This document shows positions 34,396-46,535 of a stretch of DNA of 64,000 nt, in pieces. Position 1 is the stretch's first letter. Each line of letters begins with the position of its first letter. Made by a program: the position numbers and the translations under genes. Under the pieces are notes generated by a model. The model had not been told where the DNA came from, ran no database searches, and saw only the letters and a program-made list of their open reading frames with translations. This DNA comes from Vombatus ursinus (taxonomy: Eukaryota > Chordata > Mammalia > Diprotodontia > Vombatidae), in assembly GCF_900497805.2 (NCBI RefSeq), contig NW_020947390.1, positions 3,003,145 to 3,067,144 on the forward strand. The letters are read 5' to 3'.

Positions 34396-34995
34396 ATTCT
34401 GTAATCTGAGTCCATTACCTCTCTATCAGGAAATAGATACCATATTTCATTTTGAATCCTCTGTAACTATTATTTATCATTTTGATGTGAGTTCCTAAGT
34501 CTTTCTAAGATGTTTGTCTTAAATGTTACTGTTATAACACAATTTTTTCTCCTGGCTCTGTTCACTTCCCTCTGCATTTGTTCATATGAACCTTCTCATG
34601 TTTATCTGAAACTATCTCCTTCATCACTTCTTAGAGAGTAATATTATTCCATTATGTGCATGTACTGTAATTTGTCCAGACATTCTCTAATTGATGTGCA
34701 GTTCCTCAGTTTCCAGTTCTTTGCTTTCACAAAAAAAGAACTGCTATTAACATTTCTTTTGTTTTTATGGGTAATTTTTTTTCTTTTCTTGATCTCTTTC
34801 AGATATAGGCCTAATAATGATATAATTGGGTTAAAGACTATGCATAGTTTAGTAGACATGGGACATAGTTCTAAATTGCTTTCCAAAATGGCTCTGCCCT
34901 CTTTTTATTAAGTTGGCATAAATCTTTCAAAAGGTTGTTATTCTTTCAAAGAACCAGTTTTTAACTTTCTCCTTTAATCTTTGAAATTTCCCCTT
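34396..34995 (-). mobile_element. Second L1 3' end
   Basis: A new L1 3' terminus begins: 'ctctctatcaggaaatagat', 'cctggctctgttcacttccc', 'ctgtaatttgtccagacatt', 'tttccagttctttgctttc'. It lies head-to-tail with the preceding L1 and is a separate insertion. Confidence 0.75.
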
Positions 34996-35004
34996 TTATT
35001 TTTA

Positions 35005-35140
35005 TTTTAAATTTGCCCCCTGTTGGATTGTAAGGTCCACAAAAATAGGATATATTTTGTATCTATCATTGTACCCATAGTGTATACAGTCTATTACCTT
35101 GGTGGCCACCTAATAAATATATGTTGACTATGTTGAATTT
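35005..35140 (+). mobile_element. L2 3' terminal fragment
   Basis: 'ttggattgtaaggtccacaa', 'ttgtacccatagtgtataca' and 'cacctaataaatatatgttg' form a sense L2 terminus. Confidence 0.7.
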
Positions 35141-35154
35141 AATTGATAAGCAAA

Positions 35155-35800
35155 TTTTAACTCCTTAATTCAATTAAATACCAAAAATATTTATTGATCA
35201 CATGCTGTGTTCAAGTCCTTATGATAAATATTAGGTAATACAAAGATGAGTATGACGTATTCCCTATCTTCATAAAGCTGATATTCAGGAATAGATGATA
35301 AGGGATAAGACAAACCAAGTTAACTGTATCAAAAGGCAAAACATTCTAAGTGCTATAGAAGTACCAAGTATTAATGGGATTTAGAGGAATCCTGGGTCAC
35401 ATTTTATTGGGAGGATCATAGAAGGTGTCATTTATGGAGGAGGTGACTTTTATGTAGGAGGTGGCACTTAAACTTTAATTTGAAAGACCTTTAGGGTTGA
35501 AAGTAAACATTCAGGAAAAAAAAGCATCACATAGAGAATAATATGATCAAATGCCTTGAAGGAGGGTAGTGTAGAACATATTTGAGAAATTCAGTTCTAT
35601 ACTGGAACACAGAAGAGATGTAGTCAATTAGTTGGAAATAAAGCTGGAAAGTAAGGCTCAGGCTCAAATCTTCTTGAATGATTTATCTTTAGGCAATGAA
35701 GACTTTTGATCAATAGAGTACTGTGATGAGCCAGAGATTAGCAAAAGATGATTTCAAGGTGATTGGAAGGATGTAGCATTAACACCAAGGGGGGCCACAG
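35155..35800 (-). mobile_element. L2 3' half
   Basis: Reverse L2 from 'aaaatatttattgatcacat' through 'gatttagaggaatcctgggt' to 'gtactgtgatgagccagag' and 'gattggaaggatgtagcat'. It sits back to back with the sense L2 fragment before it. Confidence 0.65.
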
Positions 35801-35824
35801 AATTCTAGGACTTCAGAGATGAAA

Positions 35825-37640
35825 ATATCCATCTCAGCCAAATGGAAGAGTGAATCAACGATGTTCACTCCTCCTAATGTTATTAAATATAGTTCTGGAA
35901 ATGCTAGCAATATACAGTAATATCAGGGAAAGAAATTAAAGGCTTAAAGTAGGTAAAGAAGAGATACAACTATTCCTATTTAATTATGATATGATGGCAT
36001 ATTTGGAAAATCCTGGATAATCAACAAAAATACTTCTTGAGACAACTAATAAAAACCTTCAAAAAGCAATAGTATGTCTATATAATAATAAAACACAAAA
36101 AGCAAAAGTAGGGAAATTCCATTCCAAGTAACCTATAAAATGCTTGACCTATCGGGGAACTGATCAATTGAAGCACATGCACAAACATACAAAATTGTAT
36201 AGATTAAATTATAAAAAGTACTTCTTAAAAAATAAAGAGCAATTTACATAACTGGAGGAATATTCAATGCTCTTGGTGAGGTCATGCCAAAATAATAAAA
36301 TGACAATACTGATAATTTGCATTTTAATGCCATAATCAAATTATCAAGAGGATACTTTTATAGAACTTAATGAAATAATAACAAAATTCTTTTGGGAAAT
36401 TAAAAGACCTAGAATATCAAGGAAAATGATGAAAAGAAATAGGGATGAAGAGGGAATAGCCCATCCAGATATCAAGCTATATTATAAATTACAGTCATCA
36501 AATTGATCTGGTATTTTTTTTTAATAGAGTTATAGATAGATTAGTGGAACAGACTAGAAAAAGGAGGATCAGAAAAAATGAAACTCAATAACCAAGTGTT
36601 TGATAATGTGGAAAACGCAAATTTCTCAAGGAAAAAAATTCTAAAAAACTACTAGGAAAACTGGAAAGCAGTCTAGCAGAACTTGGATTAAAATCAACAC
36701 CTTAAACTATATTCCAACATATATTCTGAATGGATACATGATCTTAGTATTAAAGATCATGCTATAAAATATTTGGAAGAGAAACAGATCATGTACCTTT
36801 TATGGCTATGGGTAGGAGATGTGTTCTTAACCAAACAAGAGATAGAAGCAATTTTACAAGACAAAAAAGAAAACTTTGGTTACATAAGACTAAAAACCTG
36901 CACTTAGGATAAGAAAGGAAGTGACTGAATGAGGAAAAATATCTTTATATCATATTTCTCTTAGGAAAAATATCTTTATATCATATTTCTCTTATAATGG
37001 TTTGTTATCTAAAATATATAAAAATTAATAATAACAATAACAACAACAATAGCTATTCCATAATAGATAAATGGTCAAAAGATATAAACAATTCTCCAAA
37101 GAAGAATTGCAAAGTAATCACAACCATCTGAAATAATGCTCCAACTCACTAATAAAGAGAAAGGTATTTCAAAACAACCTTGACATTTTACTTCCTATAC
37201 TATAAATTGTAAAAATGACAAAAATGGCAATAATCAACAATGGATGGGTTGTGGGATGATAGACACACTCTGCATTGTTGGTGGAACTGTAAATTGGTAT
37301 AACCATTTTGGAAAGCAATTTGGAATTATGCATATAAAGTGACTAAGATTCCAATTATCTTTAAATCAGAGACTCCATTACTGGGCTTATATTCCAAGGA
37401 AGCTATTAGTAAGAGATTTGTAGAAAGAATACTGTGATGTAAGAAATTAGAAAGGTGATGAATACAGAGAAGCAGGGAACAATTTACATAAGCTGATTCA
37501 GAGTGAAGTAAGCAGAGCCAAAGAAAACTATGCACAATAATTACAACGAGGTAAATGTAAAGAACAACACACTAAAAAAAATCAGTCCTCTCCAGGGATG
37601 TAGGATTCTCCATCTTAGGTGGTGTGGTATGTACCAAAGC
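35825..37640 (+). mobile_element. Old L1, ORF2 C-terminal half and 3' end
   Basis: Sense L1 ORF2 from the RT/thumb ('aatagttctggaaatgctag', 'gatatgatggcatatttgga') through 'aataacaaaattcttttggg', 'tatcaagctatattataaat', 'ttcttaaccaaacaagagat' and 'gcattgttggtggaactgta' to the 3' UTR ('cagagtgaagtaagcagagc'). Highly diverged and fragmented. The 70-codon minus frame 37535-37326 is a shadow. Confidence 0.8.
36932..36993. repeat. Perfect 31-base tandem duplication
   Basis: The unit beginning 'aggaaaaatatctttatatc' occurs at 36932-36962 and again, identically, at 36963-36993, inside the old L1. Confidence 0.97.
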
Positions 37641-38219
37641 CCCTTTACAAAGGAAACATATATAACTACCCCAAGAATTCTGTCTTGAGATATTACAATA
37701 ATGATCGTAAGTGCTAAATGAAATATGATCCCCAAGGAAACATATTCCTTTGCCTTTATTGAATGGACCTTCCCAGGTTTATATATCTATACTATTCTGT
37801 ACAGATTCAGTGGTTAGTACATATCCAGAAAGCTTAAAGTATATTTCTTCTATAATTCAGGAATCCATGATTTCACCTTACCACTTCTAGCTTATGAACC
37901 CTCAGTGCCCCAAGAAAATGTATTCATTTGCTGTTATAGTTTTTTGTTTTGAACACTTAGGACAAAGGAATTAAAAAGCTCATAGAGAAAAGAGGAAATG
38001 TAGAGGTAGAAAAAAGAGGAACCTTTTTTTGCTTTTTTTTTTTTAAAGAGGAACAATTTTAAAAGCTAAAACGGACAGAATAAAGAGGAAAACAGAGGAT
38101 GCTATGAGGGAAAGAATAAGACAAAATTAAGGGAAGTGAAGGAAATAAAAAAACTACATATCCCTAAGCACAACGTTTGGGGGTTCCTGCCTGTTCTGTG
38201 AATTGTAATTTAAAAAGAA
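37641..38219. other. Unassigned sequence
   Basis: No repeat or coding signal recognised. The second half is A-rich with a T-run near 38,030. Confidence 0.35.
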
Positions 38220-38226
38220 AATACTT

Positions 38227-38310
38227 CCTAACACATACATACATATATATGTGTGTGTGTGTATATATATATGTATATATACATCTGTAAATATATATAT
38301 ATATATATTT
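38227..38310. repeat. TA/TG-rich microsatellite
   Basis: 'acatacatacatatat', (TG)6 and (TA)n blocks run directly into the T-run that starts the SINE at 38311. Confidence 0.9.
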
Positions 38311-38455
38311 TTTTTTAGTGATGGCAATTGGGGTTAAGTGACTTGCCCAGGGTCACACAGCTAGTGAGTGTTATGTGTCTGAGGCCAGATTTGAACTCAG
38401 GTCCTCCTGACTCCAAGGCCGATGCTCTATCCACTACGCCACCTAGCTGCTCCCC
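38311..38455 (-). mobile_element. Short tRNA-headed SINE
   Basis: In reverse: T-run, 'gcaattggggttaagtgact', 'gggtcacacagctagtgag', 'ccacctagctgctcccc'. The right flank begins 'aatactt' (38456-38462), and the same 7 bases occur at 38220-38226, left of the microsatellite. If that is the TSD, the microsatellite grew from the SINE tail. Confidence 0.88.
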
Positions 38456-38462
38456 AATACTT

Positions 38463-39069
38463 ATAAAAATAATTTTAGGTGCTCATTCAATCAGAATATA
38501 TTTTTCATCCATTTCTTCCAAAAAATGTGTCAGCAACAATATGACATTATATTATTCAGTGAAACAGTATGGAATCATGAAATCTGACCTTTTCTAATTG
38601 TTCTAATGTATCACCCATTTTTTGAAGGAGAGTAAAGGGTAAATGGCAACTGACTGAATCACAGAAATTTGAAAAGGTTAAGATAGAAATAGGACATTAC
38701 TTAATTCTTTTCACATGAGACATTACAGCCACTATATTTCATTCTGAGGAAAAAGATTTTTGTGGTGAAATAAGAATTGCTTCGTGTTACAGTGTTTTGA
38801 ACAACGATGTCAAATGATGAAGTTCAAGGTAGACTTCCCAAATGTCACCACCAATGTGTTCTAATGTGCTTTGAACAAACTGCTTTGCCACATTAGCATA
38901 ATTGCGCAGAGGTTGTCTACTTCTACTTGTGGTGCTATTTGTGAGCAGTAGGAAATAGGGTAAGTTAGAGCCAATAATGCACAGTGGAAAAGGAAAATAG
39001 TCTTTGAGAAAAAAAAAAAAAGCAAAGTCAAGGAAAGGAACAATCTTTGAAACTTGCTAGAATTCACAT
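38463..39069. other. Unassigned sequence
   Basis: No repeat or coding signal recognised. Confidence 0.4.
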
Positions 39070-39235
39070 GTAGCAGTTTGGAGTCAGAAGCGCTTTACTG
39101 CTTGTGTGGCCTTGGACAAGTCTGTTAACCTCTCTTTGAATCTTAACTTCTTCCTCTAAAATGAAGAGTTGGACTAGATGGCCTCTTAGGTCCCGTCTAA
39201 TTCTGAATCTATTAGTCTATGAATGGGATTGGCTT
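39070..39235 (+). mobile_element. MIR-family SINE
   Basis: 'cagtttggagtcagaagcg', 'ggccttggacaagtctgtta' and the tail 'gttggactagatggcctctt' with 'aggtcccgtctaattctg' identify the MIR variant also seen at 4.5 kb. Confidence 0.75.
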
Positions 39236-39554
39236 TCTTTTTCTAAGAAGTAGGTGATCTGATATTGTGATTTAGAAACCTGAAAACCTCACCAATGAGC
39301 TTTAGGCACTGCTCTAAAAAGTCACAAGGTAGCTGCCAATTGAAATTGTAAAGAGCACAAAAGGAATAATGGAGTCAGATATGAATGTATGCTAAAATGA
39401 GGACATTTGAGACTGAGGAAGAATAATGGAAAATAGGAAAAAAAAGAGGAAAAATAGAATACCACTAGAGAACTACTGCTATAAAAATGACTTTTGTTTC
39501 CTTTTCTGTTAGGTTTGGTAATGATTTTAAGTCCCAACCTGATGTTGCCTTTGA

Positions 39555-40075
39555 CTGCCTCACCATGGAATCACATAGAAATTCAGAGTTGACTAGTCCA
39601 ATCTACACTTGAAAAAGAAGCCTCCTTAGTACACACTCAACAATTCATGGAGACATTGCTTAAAGACTTTCAGTGCTAGGAGGCAGCCCATTCAGATGGC
39701 TCTAATTGTCAAGAAGTTTTTTTTTTTCTGTGATATAAAACCTAAATCTGCCACTTTGGAACTTCCAATCATTGCTCCTAAGCTTGCTTTCTGGAGACAA
39801 ACAGAAAAAAAAATGTCTAAAATCCCATTCCCACATGGCAGACTTTTAAGCACTTGAATCCAGTTATGATGGCCTCCTTGTAATTTCTCTTCTCCAAACT
39901 AAACACCCCTCCTTTTTTCAGCCAGTCTTCATACAGCATGAACTCGGGGTCCTTGTTATTCTCCTCTGGATGCTTTTCAGCTTATTCATGTAATTCTTTA
40001 ATAGTGGTGTCCAGAACACTGCGTGTCTGATCTAACCAGGGCATGGTAAAGTGTCTTTTTTTTTTTTTTAACCAG
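39555..40075 (-). mobile_element. CR1/L3 3' region
   Basis: Reverse CR1/L3: 'atcacatagaaattcagagt', 'gaggcagcccattcagatgg', 'ctctaattgtcaagaagttt', 'cttctccaaactaaacaccc' and 'ctgatctaaccagggcatgg'. Confidence 0.82.
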
Positions 40076-40077
40076 AT

Positions 40078-40290
40078 ATGTGATTTCATCAGTTTAGGAA
40101 GTTCCTACAGAGGAATTTCTGCAACCAATGCAAATTAGTACCTTATCCACAATTTAAAGTCTTGGAAACTTGCCCAGGGAACTGATAAGTTAATTGATTT
40201 GCCCAGGGTGTGTGTCAGAAGCAAGATTAGGTTTTCCTGACTCCAAGGCCTACTCTCAAGCAGCTGTTCCATATTCCCACTCACATTTGG
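40078..40290 (-). mobile_element. THER-like CORE-SINE
   Basis: The left portion matches the reverse of the THER body ('ggaagttcctacagaggaat', 'aaccaatgcaaattagtacc'). The right portion has 'ttgatttgcccagggtg', 'cctgactccaaggcctac'. Confidence 0.65.
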
Positions 40291-40810
40291 ATTATCACCT
40301 CCTTATTCTTGGAAGCTGTGTCTCTCAAAGGAGTCTAAACTTGCATTAACTTATTAAACCTTATATTACAATGTTGATTCACGCTGAACTTGAAGGCCAT
40401 GAAGAAGACACACTTCTGTCTAACCATATTTCTCACATTAATGCTTGTGAAATTGATTTTATTTCTGTTCTATTGACAACTTTAGCTTGTATTAGTAGAA
40501 ATATGTAAGGCACAGAATAAATTAGGTGACAGTCCTAGTGTAATCTTCCTTGGTCAGATCTTATCTCTCAATTTCCCACTCCAAAATTCTATAGTTTCTT
40601 AATTGGGATTTCCACTTGTCCAGAAAAAAGAAAACTGGGCAGTAAAGAAGAGCATAAGGGAAGAACATGCTGATTAAGTGCCTGTAGTAGAATTAAGTAA
40701 TTCTATACTGATTATGCAAACTTTTGACACTCAGGTTTCTTAGGTAAGGAATATAAGAAAGGGAACTCCTTGACTGATTGACATTTGCATCTGGTGTCTT
40801 TGAAAGGTTA
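40291..40810. other. Unassigned sequence
   Basis: No repeat or coding signal recognised. Confidence 0.4.
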
Positions 40811-40814
40811 GACC

Positions 40815-41370
40815 TAATCATTCAATCAATCAATATGCATTTATTAAGCACCTACATGCCAGGCATTGTGCTCAAAACAAAACCACCCCTACCTTCAAGA
40901 AGCTTATATTCTGCTGGAGAGGAAAAAGGTCTAAACAAAAAGTAGGCGCATACAAGACACAGAGAGAGTAGATAGAAGATCTTATTGGAGGGGTGACTGT
41001 GTGAGTAGGGGGGAAGGGATACAGAAGAAAGAGGCTAAGATTCAGCAACTGGTGAAACTGTAGATAAATTGCATATGTGGTGTGAATGAGAGTATAGTGT
41101 TGAAGATGACATTGAGGTTGCAAACGTAGGGGCCTAGGATGATAATGGAGTCCCTGATCATAATCAGGAAGAGGAGAGGTTTTTGGTGGAAAGAGAATGT
41201 GTTCTGTTTTGGACATGTTAATTTCTGAGATGTCTATAATACAGTTCAAAATGCCTGATAAATTGGGGATGTGACTGGTGCTCAGAAGAGAAACAAGGCT
41301 AGATAAATAGATCAGGGTATCACATTCATTGACATAATTGAAACCATGGGAGTTCAATTAAGAATTTAAA
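40815..41370 (-). mobile_element. L2 with a long residual ORF2 frame
   Basis: Reverse L2 from 'tcaatcaatcaatatgcatt' and 'ttcaagaagcttatattctg' through 'gaagatgacattgaggttgc' and 'ctgttttggacatgtt'. The 161-codon minus frame 41357-40872 is the L2 ORF2 reading frame. It starts 'NSHGFNYVNECDTLIYLSS', in which the catalytic YADD is replaced by YVNE, and later has 'EINMSKTEHILFPPKTSPLP' (usual MSKTELI.FPPK). The 3' UTR follows with internal deletions. Confidence 0.82.
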
Positions 41371-41547
41371 AAAAATTTTTGAAACAAATAGTCTGGGCTT
41401 CAATAGCTAATTTCCCCAATGTCTAATTAAATTGCATAATCTGATTCTTGGGAACTCCATTAAGGTAGGTTAAACTACAAAATTTGCTCTAAACACAATA
41501 TAACTGCCTAGAGATAGTGGTGAGGACTAGACTTGTGATTGCATCAA

Positions 41548-41715
41548 CACGAGGGATCCCAGTTGGCACCTCTGTGAATTATGGTCTTAGAGAGTTGCCT
41601 GGAGAACTGAGAGGTTACTTGCCCAGGTTCACGCAACCAGTATGTAACAGAGATAGAACCTGAACTCAGATCTTTCTGGCTTCAAGGTTGGTTATCTCTA
41701 CATCAGTATGACGTG
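41548..41715 (-). mobile_element. THER-like CORE-SINE
   Basis: 'ggcacctctgtgaattatgg', 'agagttgcctggagaactga' and 'tacttgcccaggttcacgc' match the reverse of the THER-type SINE body and core. Confidence 0.6.
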
Positions 41716-42639
41716 GGATCTATGAACTTAATTTTTTGATAATTATATTTAATATAATTAGTTTCCTTTGAATTCCTATGTATTTTGTGTATTTAGAAAC
41801 ATTTACTAATAAATAATAATACTATTTTTGTAATTAAGTATATTGTACTCCAAAAAAGAAAGTCTGTGCTTTCTTACAGCTCTCAAAATGCAAAATAGAA
41901 CATTTGTGTAAGGGTTTGATCGTAAGGATTCCCTCAAATGATCTGATGAGCTTATAGGTCTATGAGTCTTTGCCTGGGACTAAAAACATCTTGAAGAGTC
42001 CATATGCTTCACCAGTCTGCCAAAGGGATCTGTAACTACTACCTCCCAAAAAGTGTGAGAATACCTGCTCTGACTTAACTGCATATAAATGAGAAAAAAA
42101 GTTAATTTCCTCAACTTCCATGATATAGGCTATATATTCCAATGTGATATAGAATAGATCATTGGAAGAGGTTGATGTTTACCTTAATTATCTGGGTATT
42201 TCACTGTTGTTATTAGAGACATTAGAGACATGTACTGTCTTTAAATAATTGAAACATCTGAGTGAAATATGAAAGTGACAGTATACCAGGCACTTTTTTT
42301 TTCTTTTTTTGGTAAGAGGGGTAGGGTGAACTATAATTTCTTTGGTGTGGTTAATTTCATCAGTTAAGCTCAGAAATTTTTCCATTTATTTTCCATAATT
42401 GTCTTTCTATCAGCTTCACAGAAATTATTTCAAACCTTTTCTCACCTCAAATGTCCCACACCACCACCTCCCACCCATTCAGCATGAACTTGGATGAGTA
42501 GTTGTCTCTGTTATAATGGGAATTCTTTTTCATGTATATGTTGGGCTAAATGATAACTGAGGTAATTTCCAATTTTCAAATTCTCCAAATTTAACTCATA
42601 GGTTTCTGAGAAAATAAAGGCCCTTTGTCCCGAGTTCCC
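41716..42639. other. Unassigned sequence
   Basis: About 0.9 kb without a recognised repeat or gene. T-run at 42,294-42,310. Confidence 0.4.
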
Positions 42640-42809
42640 TCTTTAATATTCATCTGCAAAATCCCTTGACATATTTCCCCATTCTCTCCTTTACTTTAGT
42701 GTCTAATCAGGAAGTGCTCCATTTCTTTAATAGACCCCTCTACTTGTAACTTTGATTCTTTCCCGTCCTATCTCCTCTGTCAATATACCCTAAGGGTCAT
42801 GAATGACTG

Positions 42810-42960
42810 AAAGAAAGAAATTACTTTTATTAATTACTTTCTATGTGTTGGGCAGTGTGTTAAGAGCTGGAGATACAAATACAAAACATAAAGACAGTTC
42901 TCACCCTCAAAGAGCATATATTCTAATACATATAAGGGAGTAGTGGCTAGGGATGGGTAT
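42810..42960 (-). mobile_element. L2 3' fragment lying inside a sense L2
   Basis: 'ctttctatgtgttgggcagt', 'gttaagagctggagatacaa' and 'caaagagcatatattctaat' are a reverse L2 terminus. The 290 bases to its right (42,961-43,250) are unassigned. Confidence 0.7.
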
Positions 42961-43957
42961 TTTCATTTGAAAATCACAGGGATGGTGAATGGAATCATAG
43001 GTTGACATTCCTTTCCAGCAATGGCAGTATCTATTTGAATGTTTGTTTCAAGAGCAAAGAATGAAAAGGTGAGGGTAAAGATGTGAAGAAGTAATACATT
43101 TCCCCCCATGGCAGGAAGCGCAACATGCTGCATCTGGGGTTTAATAGTATGGTGAATTCTTATCAATTAGGAGAGCACTATCCCGGGTCAAGAGCCCAAG
43201 GACCAGGTAGGAAGTGGAGGGTGGAATGGGACAGCTGCATGACAGGAATGTGACCAGAATCCACTCCCCACTCTCTCTAATATCCAATCTTTCTTACCTA
43301 CTGGCTCCTTCCCTACTGCTTATAAACATGCCCATCTTCTCCCCTATTCTTAAAAAAACAAGCAAGCAAACAAATAAGAAAAACCTTATTCAGCCTAACC
43401 ATTCCCTCAAGCTATTGTTCTCTATCTCTCCTTCCTTTCACAATCAAATTCTTAGTGGGAAAAAAAGCTTTCAACACACTAGTTGCCTCCATTTCCTCTC
43501 CCCTCGCTTACTCATTAACTTTTTGCAGTCTGATTTACAGCCTTATTGATAGAATGAAACTGTTCTCCAAAGTTACCAGTAACTGTCAAAATCAAATACC
43601 TCTTCTCAGACCTCAACCTTTTGAACTTCTCTGAAGCATATTTTCCTGCTCTCTAAGATTACATGATGCTTTTCTCTTGGTTCTTCTATATGTTTGGTCA
43701 CTTCACCAACTCTTTGCTGGATCACATTCATATCCTGCTCAAGGATTTGTATTGGGCCTTCTCTTCTATCTCTACACTTTTTCTCTGGGGGATTCCATTG
43801 GCTCCTATGGGTTTAATGATCATTTCTATGTAAATGACTCCTAGATCTTCAGACCTTGATGGTCCTCTCTCTCTACTGAGAATCAATGTGACATCAGCAA
43901 ACCTCGTTTTTGAAATTTCTAATTCACTGGACCCCAACATTACATTGTATTTTAAAG

Positions 43958-44110
43958 TGCTATTGACACATTGAGTTCACAGTTTACTGAAACCCCTCAG
44001 ATCATTTTTTGGACAAACTACTATCCAACAATGTTTTACAAATGTTATATTTTGGAAATTTATCTTATGTTGCTGTTCTTGGGAATTTTAGGCTGAATAA
44101 TTAGGAGAAT
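43958..44110 (-). mobile_element. CR1/L3-like fragment
   Basis: 'cattgagttcacagtttact' and 'gaaacccctcagatcatttt' resemble an upstream, reverse-oriented CR1/L3 ORF2 block known from mammalian L3 copies. The match is by memory and short. Confidence 0.4.
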
Positions 44111-44873
44111 GCAAGATCCAGAACAAAGTCGGTGTGTCCTGTCAGCATCTCAAAACCAATATGTCCATATTAGAGACTTTTTAACACACACAAAAAAATC
44201 TTTCTTTATTTCTTATTTCTGTCAAGAACATCACCATCCTTGTTGCTATCCAGATTTACAGTCTCAGCATCATTCTCTACTCTTCACTCTCACTTTCCAT
44301 ATCCATTCAATTGCCAAATTCAGTCAATTCTCTTTCCACATCTCTTGGATCTGTTCTCTTCTCTCCACACAAAAACCTGTTATATTCATTCAGATCCCAA
44401 TCACTCTTTATGTGGACCATGGCAATAGACTCTTACTGGTTTTCCTTGCCTTCTATCTTTATTCTCTCCACACTCTGTTTCTATACATCACATAGTCACC
44501 ACGGGGATTTTCTTAAAGCCCAAGTTGTTCCTCTGCTCAGAAAGCTCTAGAATTTTCTTATTGCATCTAAGATAAAATAAAAATAATAACTTCTCTGTTT
44601 GACATTTAAAATGTTTCACAATCTGACTCCAGCCTATGTTTCTGTACTAATTGTGAATTACCACCCTTTCCATGCTCTGTACAGTCTAGACAAACTGACC
44701 TAGCTGCTGACCCTGACATGAAATCCCATCCTCCATCTCCATGCTTGTGCTTCCAAGTCTTACCTTCTTAGGATTCCAAACTTCTTTCAAAGCTCAGTTC
44801 AAGTACAACCTCCTCATGTGACCTTTCTTGATCCCCAGCTGCTAGTGCCTCACAGATTACTTAGTACAGGAGT

Positions 44874-44975
44874 GGAGAAACTGAAGCCTCCAGGCCCCAT
44901 TTGGCTTTCTAGGTCCTTGGGTGTGGCCTTTTGACTGAGTTCAAGTTTTATAGAACAAATTCCCTTACTTTGCAT
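44874..44975. mobile_element. Foldback DNA transposon, single arm
   Basis: 'aggagtggagaaactg', 'ggctttctaggtccttgg' and 'gactgagttcaagtttta' match one arm of the palindromic element at 57,018-57,195. It interrupts an L2. Confidence 0.6.
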
Positions 44976-45189
44976 ATATTTTGTACCTACATGTATGTGT
45001 AGCTATGTAATATGTATGTATGTGCATACATGTTTAATCATACACACAAACACACATAATTTTCCCAAAAAGAATATAATCTTCTTGATGGCTGGGATTG
45101 TTTCACTTTTGTCTTTGTATTCTAAATGTGGATCCCAGTGCATAGCACATAATTGGCATCTAATAAAGGTTTGTTGACTGATTATAGCA

Positions 45190-45335
45190 TAATCTTAAGT
45201 GTTGCTTGGGGGTACTGAGTGGTCAAGTGAGTTGTTCATGATCCAATAGCTGGTCTATGTTAGAGACAGGATTTGAACTCTATTCTACTTAACTCTAAGG
45301 CTGGCTCTCTACCACTACCCCATGGAGTCTTTCAA
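45190..45335 (-). mobile_element. CORE-SINE fragment
   Basis: 'gtactgagtggtcaagtgag', 'gacaggatttgaactctatt' and 'aaggctggctctctaccac' are a reverse THER/MIR-type core and head. Confidence 0.55.
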
Positions 45336-46329
45336 TGTTTTATGTCACGCAAATGCAATATTAGATGTTTAACTATATTTCCACTTTTTATCAGGGTACT
45401 TTGACTTGGTATCAAAACAGGTTTGTGTTTAGAACCAGATGGAATAAACTAGTTTTGGTGAATATTACACTATCAGTTATTACTAGAATAGTTATGGTTT
45501 CCTTCTCAACAGTTTTGTCATATGAGACTTGGTCAATAAGAAGCTCTACACAGCTGAACAATAATAGAAGGAACATTTATAAGGAGCATAAATTCTACAT
45601 GATGGCATAATCTGCAGCAATTTAAGCTGTCATGAAAGAGGTGACAGGATTGAAAAAAAATCGTCTGTTTTTGTACTGTGAATTCTCACTCTACCTAGAC
45701 TGGCTGGTCGTTGTTGTTACTGTGTGTCTACACCAGGCAACCATTCAGCCTGCCATAAATGGAAACTTTCACCTACCTTGTGAATTCGTTTAGAATTAAC
45801 AGTAGTTAAGATGGGCACAGCCCCAAGTTGCTGAGTTATACTGGCCAGATCAAATCTGAGCTTTTGGATTGAAATCCATGTGGCTATAACAAAAAACAAA
45901 AACAAAAAACAGCCAAAAAACAAAAACAGCCAGCTAGCTCCCACTGGAAAAAAATCCCTTTGCTATTATATTTCCTACCATCAGTACAATTGGACCACCT
46001 TGCTTTCTTCATAGTGGGGAACAGAATAATATGTTCCGAAGATCAGTGGAACTCGGAGGTGGAGCTCAGGGTGATTTACCCTGCAAATCTGAGCTTAAGC
46101 ATAAATAAATTTAAAAAAAAGATTGTTGTCCAATAATAGAGTATCTGAAACATTCTTGGAAAATGCCTGGAGTTGCATATGGAGTATTATATATAATGAA
46201 CTGCAAGAAGGCCGTTGTCATTAGATTTCAGAGTGTATCAGGGACAGAGGAATAAGATTTAGAAAGATCAGAAAGAAGAGGGAGGACTAGGAAGACATTG
46301 TGAAAGTACTAAGTAGGAGACAGAAATAA
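45336..46329. other. Unassigned sequence
   Basis: About 1 kb without a recognised gene or repeat, except for a (CAAAAA)n-like simple stretch at 45,889-45,932. Open frames here show no motif. Confidence 0.4.
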
Positions 46330-46535
46330 ATATGGTTCCTACCCTCAAAGAGTTTATTATCTTTTAGAAATTATCCCTTAATAGCTCTTAAAACATCCCC
46401 TAATGTGCCTGGATTCTGGTGGAATGCAAACTCATTGAGGGAAGGGTCTGTTTTCACTTTTTGCCTTTGTATCCTAGGGCTTAACATGATTCTGGAACAT
46501 TGTAGGTCTTTAAAAAGTCTTGTTGAATAGTAGCA
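46330..46535 (+). mobile_element. L2 3' terminal fragments
   Basis: A short reverse L2 piece ('ctaccctcaaagagtttatt') is followed by a sense L2 end ('atgcaaactcattgagggaa', 'gcctttgtatcctagggctt', 'aaaagtcttgttgaatag'). Confidence 0.6.

Larger units (their letters stand above)
42640..45185 (+). mobile_element. L2 ORF2 to 3' end, interrupted several times
   Basis: Sense L2 pieces in order: 42,640-42,790 ('gattctttcccgtcctatct'); 43,255-43,957 ('ggctccttccctactgctta', 'gggggattccattggctcct', with the catalytic site reading 'FYVND'); 44,146-44,874 ('tcttggatctgttctcttct', 'tggaccatggcaatagactc', 'tgtttgacatttaaaatg'); 44,976-45,185 ('cttcttgatggctgggattg', terminus 'aaaggtttgttgactgatta'). Inserts between them are an L2 3' piece plus unassigned DNA, a CR1-like piece and a foldback DNA transposon arm. 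Heavily eroded. Confidence 0.8.
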
